Below, piece by piece: positions 8,801-13,222 of a stretch of 13,222 nt of DNA (positions are counted from its first letter, which is position 1; every line of letters begins with the position of its first letter). Origin of the DNA: Pleurotus djamor (Eukaryota > Basidiomycota > Agaricomycetes > Agaricales > Pleurotaceae); NCBI GenBank assembly GCA_029747585.1, contig JAPEVF010001159.1, forward strand, positions 1 to 13,222, read 5' to 3'. Under the pieces are notes generated by a model that was not told where the DNA came from, did not search any database, and saw only the letters and a list, made by a program, of their open reading frames with translations. The position numbers and the translations under genes were made by a program.

Positions 8801-11657
8801 TGCTTTTCTCTTCTCCGACTGAAAGTTTCCGTATTGATTGCCTTATTTCATAGTTTCCCCGACAATTGTTTGACTCTGCCGTGCACTGGGCAATGAAGTC
8901 TGATAAAAGCGCGTTTTGGCGGGGTGGTCGACGTGCTATGGCTCGCACTGAAACGCCACGAGAAAGCATGATCGCAATGAAGAAAACTGGTAGTCTTTCC
9001 ACTCGTCGCTCTGATGAGTCCGTGTCTCATTGAGGTTTCTTCATTGCTTGATGCTAATGTTTAAACTAGTGACGAAGCGCAGTTAAAGAAATTGCAAGCT
9101 CTAGGTTTGACATCGACAGAAGAATCGAAGCTGTCCGCGATGAGGGATTATATCCTAAAACTAGCCAATGCGACTTCCAGGTTCGTACATCACTGCATCC
9201 AGTGTTCGTTTCCTGAAGAACATGTAGTTTTTCCTCACGGCTTGTGCTTGAACCGGAGCTTGACAAAAACCTCAAGACTATCAGCAATATAGAGCTACAG
9301 AAACTCGGCGTCGTCCCTCGCACCATCTTCCTCAAGTCTCAACTCAACTCAGATACTGTTCGCGCCTTTCCCAAAAGATCATCTACATATGATTCATCCA
9401 CGAATCGTACACCTGTGCTTAGCCCTCGGATGAGTTCTGCCCATAGTGTAGATACCCCTGGTGCACCATTCGAAGATCTCCGTCGTAGGCTTGCGACTAT
9501 AAATGGGTCTGCATCATCTCTCAATGTTCCCAACAATCTACGCGACCCACGAGCGACCCCTCTTTCCTCCCAGTCCCCTCTGCCCCCTAATTCCCCTTCC
9601 CTTACCGACAGACCTGCGAGTCCAACTGGATCGGTTGTGTCGACTGCCAATTCCATACCCTTCCATCCTATTAGTCGACTGCAGACAGGAGGCACAGATA
9701 TTCGTAAAGCAGCTCCTGCTGTTGGATCCTTCAAGACGAATGTTTCGGGGGTGCTGGAAGCTCATTCGAAGTTGCTTTCATCGGATGGTTCTCCTGAACC
9801 TTCTGGCCGAAATTCACCTGTTTCGGCTACTACTGGGACCGCTCGTGGCACTCCGCAACCTAGACCTCCGTCGGTTTTAGCATCTGCTGTTCATGGTAAG
9901 TCCTCAGTGTTAGTGTGGCAGAGCACTCATAGACTTTCTCATAGATAATCTGGAACCTGGTATTAGCAAGATGCTAGAGAATCTGTTGCTAGACGGCCAC
10001 CAAGAATACCAACATGAATTCGGTCCCAAGGTCCACGAAGGACCAGTACGACGACGCAACGCAGCAAGGCTTGGATACACCTTGCGCGATGGATCTTCAC
10101 GCCGCTTGGACGCGGCCTTGATCGCCAACCTTACTTCCCATTCAGAGGCCATAACTGGCTTTGCCGTCTCCCCTGACCACTTGTTTTTTGTGTCGGCTTC
10201 AGATGATAAAACTGTCAAGGTCTGGGATACAGCTAGGCTTGAACGCAACGTTACGAGCAAACCGCGGCATACTCACGGACAACACCATGCCCGGGTGAAA
10301 TCTGTCTGCGTTCTTGAAGGATATCATTGTTTCGCCAGCGCAGCTGATGATGGCAGTCTCCACGTCGTCCGCGTTGACATCACCCAAACAGGTGCCCTGC
10401 CGAAGTACAACAAACTACAAGTCATACGCGAGCATCGAGTGGAGAATGTAGGAGAATACATTACTTGCATGCAACACTATAATACTGGTAAGCCTCTTTG
10501 ACCGTGTATCGAGATCATACGCGCTAACTTCTACGCCAGAAACCACATCGAATCTACTCTATGCTACAACGCACTCCTCCATAGTCGTGCTGGATCTTTT
10601 CACAATGAACGTCCTACAGACAATGACCAACCCTCGTCATTTTGGTCCTATAACATGCCTCTGTGTTGATCGCAAACGTTCATGGCTTATCGCTGGCACA
10701 TCAACTGGAGTTTTGAACCTTTGGGATAGGCGGTTTGGTCTTCTGCTGAAAAGCTGGCATGTTGGCATTTCAAGTGGAGGTCGATCGGTGCGCGTTCACC
10801 AATGTGTTGTTCACCCTACGAAAGGGCGTGGAAGGTGGGTCATAGTTGCTGTGGAAGCATCTCGACTCTCCAAAGATAAGACCACTATCAATCTTCTGGA
10901 AGTTTGGGACATCGAGAAGGCCGTCCTTGTAGAGAGCTTTGTCATGAACACCTCTGCCCAACCAGCGACTTCGGAGGGACCCGACGAGGTGCAAACGATT
11001 GTTGGGTCGGACGCGGAGACGAGTCCTGCTGCAGCCTTGGCAGCCCTCGTCAAGTCTCGTCAAACCGCAGGCGACCCCTATCCCAAAGGTCGCCAATCCC
11101 TCCAACGGGACGAATTTCTCGCCGCTCCCGCTCCAGATGTGCGCGCCATTGTCGTAGGCACGGACTTTGGTGGCTTCTCTCATCGCTCCGAAATGAACAT
11201 GCCAAATGATCCTCGTTCAAGCACGCGTCAATCTGGACGAGGCTTCATTATCAGTGGATCAGAGGACAGAAAAATTCGATTATGGGATTTAACCAAGCTC
11301 GAGAGGACCTTCATCATCAGTGGTCTCGAGTCGGAAAACGAGTCGGACAAGCCGTCATACAGGTGCGCGGAAGTTGATTGACTGACTTCTAATGACGACG
11401 CTAACTCCCCCTACAGCTCAACGTCCTCTGGGACTGCCTCAATGCACACCGAAACGTGGTCGACCCCGGTCAGTAGTAGCAACCGCCCTGCCCAACGAAT
11501 CTCGTTGATTACCCAAAACCAACAAACACTTCTCAAGGCACACCAGGACGTTGTTACCGCATTGCTCTGCATAGACTCCCCTTTCAAAGGCGGAATTGTA
11601 AGCGGCGACCGCTCCGGAACCATCAAAGTCTGGAAAGTCGAAGTGTTGCCTGAATAG
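5812..11657 (+). CDS. vps15: VPS15 (PIK3R4) regulatory subunit of Vps34 PI3-kinase
   Basis: This is the membrane-anchored scaffold of the Vps34-Beclin1/Atg6 complexes, which make PI3P for autophagy and endosomal sorting. There are seventeen exons: 5812-5909, 5967-6091, 6146-6266, 6328-6829, 6892-7329, 7383-7470, 7531-7748, 7803-8042, 8102-8405, 8453-8596, 8652-8797, 8854-9017, 9070-9180, 9228-9895, 9945-10487, 10540-11362 and 11417-11657. They give 1657 residues. The start is MGN, a myristoylation context, and is preferred over upstream in-frame codons. The kinase-like domain (about 30-320) has no glycine loop (SLGTARFLKT), VVK Lys55, HGDIKSEN (Asp148, Asn153), DFA in place of DFG (Asp166) and CYIAPERF, all as in the family. 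HEAT repeats run about 458-880 (DGPAL, HLTDEAKLD, VTPSNA). A Ser/Pro-rich disordered linker runs about 940-1120. WD40 repeats run about 1123-1657 (ASDDKTVKVWD near 1207-1217; GDRSGTIKVW at the end). Intron 10 is GC-AG. The exact donor of intron 12 (9018) is the least certain; 9024 also keeps frame. Confidence 0.96.
8597..8651 (+). other. GC-AG intron of VPS15 (intron 10)
   Basis: Exon 10 ends in CAAG, followed by GCATGT; the acceptor is CCATAG at 8646-8651. Only the GC donor gives the phase (1) that joins IWIRQ to GAAAFMASAAKHLP, the conserved HEAT-region sequence. The nearby GT at 8601 leaves the wrong phase. The exon end AAG and the GCATGT string fit the usual strong context of GC donors. 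Confidence 0.75.
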
Positions 11658-12068
11658 TATTCCCGGGCTTAGACAGATCGTGTTATAATTTATTTTGACC
11701 ACCTTAGTCCTTATTCTCTTTCCGACCCAGCAAGATAACTTTGTAAACTTCGACATATATCTATAATACACTCGATGAAAAAAGGACAGAGGAACAATGG
11801 TTGGTGAAAGTGCGAAGGTGTATACGGAGTCATGCGGATGAAGCGCGAAGAGGGACAAGGTAGGGTTTCCATAGAGTAGAGTGAGAAAGATATCCAACTG
11901 AAGAACGTTCAGACAACCAAACAGATCATGCATACAGACAGACAAGAGATAGAGATGAGAGGTAGAAACGATATCGACGGAGACCATGGTGAGTGTGATG
12001 AGATATGCAAAAAAGGAAGGAAATAAAGATAGTGTGGAATAAGAGATATCGCATGTAAGCTGCGTGGG
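11658..12068. other. Spacer between convergent VPS15 and RasGAP genes
   Basis: These 411 bases hold the 3' ends of two genes that point at each other. The left part is A/T-rich (tataatttatttt near 11690), which may mark VPS15 3' processing. An A-rich block with aataaag lies near 12021-12028 on the + strand. I see no RNA gene and no supported ORF; the long minus-strand ORF across 11439-11987 is antisense to VPS15. Confidence 0.55.
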
Positions 12069-13222
12069 TCACCGTTTGCTGAAGATTTTCTTCAACAAGC
12101 TGAGGACCTTGGGTACGTTCAATTGCACGTATTCTAGATCTAGTAGAATTTTGTTGTCCTTTTGCTATTCATCGAGTGAAAGTTAGGGAATGAACAGAAG
12201 AAGTACGCGAACGGATACACATACCTTCTCTAGTAGATCGTCAAGCTTGAGGTCCATCTCTAAGATCGGCTTTTCTCGCCCTTTGTAATGTAGGGCTATA
12301 ATGAATGTGCTTGGTGACGGTGAGGAAATGTTAAAATATATGTTCGGTCGTCTGAATTCCCAGTAAGCAAACGTCCCAGTAAGCAAACGTATTGGCGAAG
12401 CCCAAACGTGCAAAGAAACTCACCGATGCTCGGGAACCGTACTTTCCACAATGATCCCCTCCTGCATCAACTGCGAATGCGTGAACCGATACGGCCCCAA
12501 ATACATCTGTTTGATCGGCTTCGCCTTGTTCCCTCCCACAGAAACAACACCTAGCCCACTCCCAGCAGCCTTCTCACTCGACGCCGTAATCCGCACATTC
12601 TGCAAATACGCCTTATAATGCTCCAACTGACTCCGCAAATAATCGTTGTGTTCGCTTATCGTTCGGTACACCACCTGCAACGATCCCGTCTCAGCGAGAA
12701 TCTTCTCCTTCATATTACCAAGGTGAATGAGTTCAGCTGCGACTTCTTCCTGCATGAGTTTGTAATTGTCCGTTGAGTCGATGACGCGTTGGGAATCTAG
12801 GTCTCGGAGCATCTCCCGCACTTTAATGCCTTTGCGTACGAGAGTCGGGTCTTTCGTGGTGGCAGCCCGTTCGGCGATGGCGACCAGATCATACGGTCGT
12901 TTCTCCGCGACACGAGGGATAGAACGGATAAGTTGGACGAGAATGGATTTGGCTTCCATGTAGAGCATATCGCTCGATGAGACGGTGTCCATCAAGGCGC
13001 TGTGCATTTCATCGACAGGGATGTCCCAGCGGCTGAAGAGGTTCAGTTCTATTGAGATGTTTTCTTTTCTTGGAACTTGGGGAGGTGCGGGTCCAAGTTC
13101 GTCGACGAGGACACGTAGGTGTTGTTTATCGTTGGGAGCCTGGGAAGGAACGAAAGGGAAAAGGTACCATAATCAATGTTCTGAACCATTTGCAACGGGA
13201 TGTTACTTACGAGGGCATCAAT
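12069..13222 (-). CDS. RasGAP/IQGAP-family protein, C-terminal part (runs off right edge)
   Basis: This is the 3' part of a gene on the minus strand. The exons, read from the right, are 13222-13211 (cut by the edge), 13139-12424, 12351-12225 and 12164-12069. They give 316 residues if the edge exon is in phase 0. Introns 13210-13140, 12423-12352 and 12224-12165 have GTAAGT..CAG, GTGAGT..CAG and GTATGT..TAG ends. The protein has a helical, probably coiled-coil stretch (EVAAELIHLGNMKEKI to YLRSQLEHYKAYLQ). It then has YRFTHSQLMQEGIIVES, YFNISSPSPSTFIIALHYKG, LDLKLDDLLEK-type and LEYVQLNVPKVLSLLKKIF motifs, in the order seen at the C-termini of IQGAPs and fungal RasGAPs (RasGAP_C). The upstream LVDELGPAPPQVPRKEN stretch fits the link after a GAP domain. 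The catalytic GAP domain is outside the window. So a Gap1/GapA-type Ras regulator and an Iqg1/Rng2-type actin-ring scaffold cannot be separated; I lean to the RasGAP type. Confidence 0.88.
12359..12390. repeat. Perfect 16-base tandem duplication in RasGAP-gene intron
   Basis: The unit cccagtaagcaaacgt occurs twice head to tail (12359-12374 and 12375-12390) with no mismatch, inside the intron 12352-12423 of the minus-strand gene. Read on the gene strand, each copy contains GCTTACTGGG, whose CTTAC resembles a branch site. The second copy lies just before the acceptor at 12352-12353. Confidence 0.85.

Noticed and set aside
9022..9069. Donor GTGTCT at 9022 for VPS15 intron 12
   Set aside because: It leaves a complete codon, while the acceptor side needs two carried bases, so the frame breaks.
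11439..11987. 182-codon minus-strand ORF over the VPS15 3' end
   Set aside because: Its first-read half is spacer and the rest is antisense to the last WD40 exon. No domain, and no reason to prefer it over VPS15.

Overview
The window is eukaryotic nuclear DNA, most likely from a mushroom-forming basidiomycete (Agaricomycetes). Three protein-coding genes are split by many very short introns of 47-96 bases. Most have GT..AG ends, GTRNGT-like donors and CTAAC/CTGAC-type branch sites. The gene repertoire and domain style are fungal. The species cannot be named from sequence alone. I see no prokaryotic, mobile, viral, CRISPR, rRNA or tRNA feature.

Layout. Positions 1-89 are a C/T-rich leader. Positions 90-5377 (+) hold a nine-exon SNF5/SMARCB1-family gene, a core subunit of SWI/SNF-type chromatin remodelers. 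Its product has a very long Met/Gly/Asn/Gln/Pro-rich N-terminus, the two SNF5 repeats, a GATA-like zinc finger and a second Cys/His cluster at the C-terminus. Positions 5378-5811 are a short 3'UTR/promoter spacer. Positions 5812-11657 (+) hold a 17-exon gene for VPS15 (PIK3R4), the pseudokinase/HEAT/WD40 scaffold of the Vps34 PI3-kinase complexes. Positions 11658-12068 are the spacer between convergent genes. Positions 12069 to the right edge (-) hold the last four exons of a RasGAP/IQGAP-family gene whose N-terminal part lies outside the window.

I joined the exons by hand using splice sites, phase and family homology. The VPS15 model closes exactly, at 4974 coding bases and 1657 residues. 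The SNF5 model closes only if the undetermined base N at 2510 is treated as spurious, giving 4737 bases and 1578 residues. The visible GAP model gives 316 C-terminal residues if the edge exon is in phase 0.

The three genes act in different processes: chromatin remodeling, endosomal/autophagic PI3P synthesis, and Ras or actin-related signaling. Nothing in the sequence shows that they form a functional cluster. I found no convincing new biological system. The points worth a second look are the assembly N that breaks the SNF5 frame, a GC-AG intron in VPS15, a readable (stop-free) in-frame intron inside the SNF5 C-terminal Cys/His motif, an upstream ORF before VPS15, and a 16-base tandem duplication in a GAP intron.
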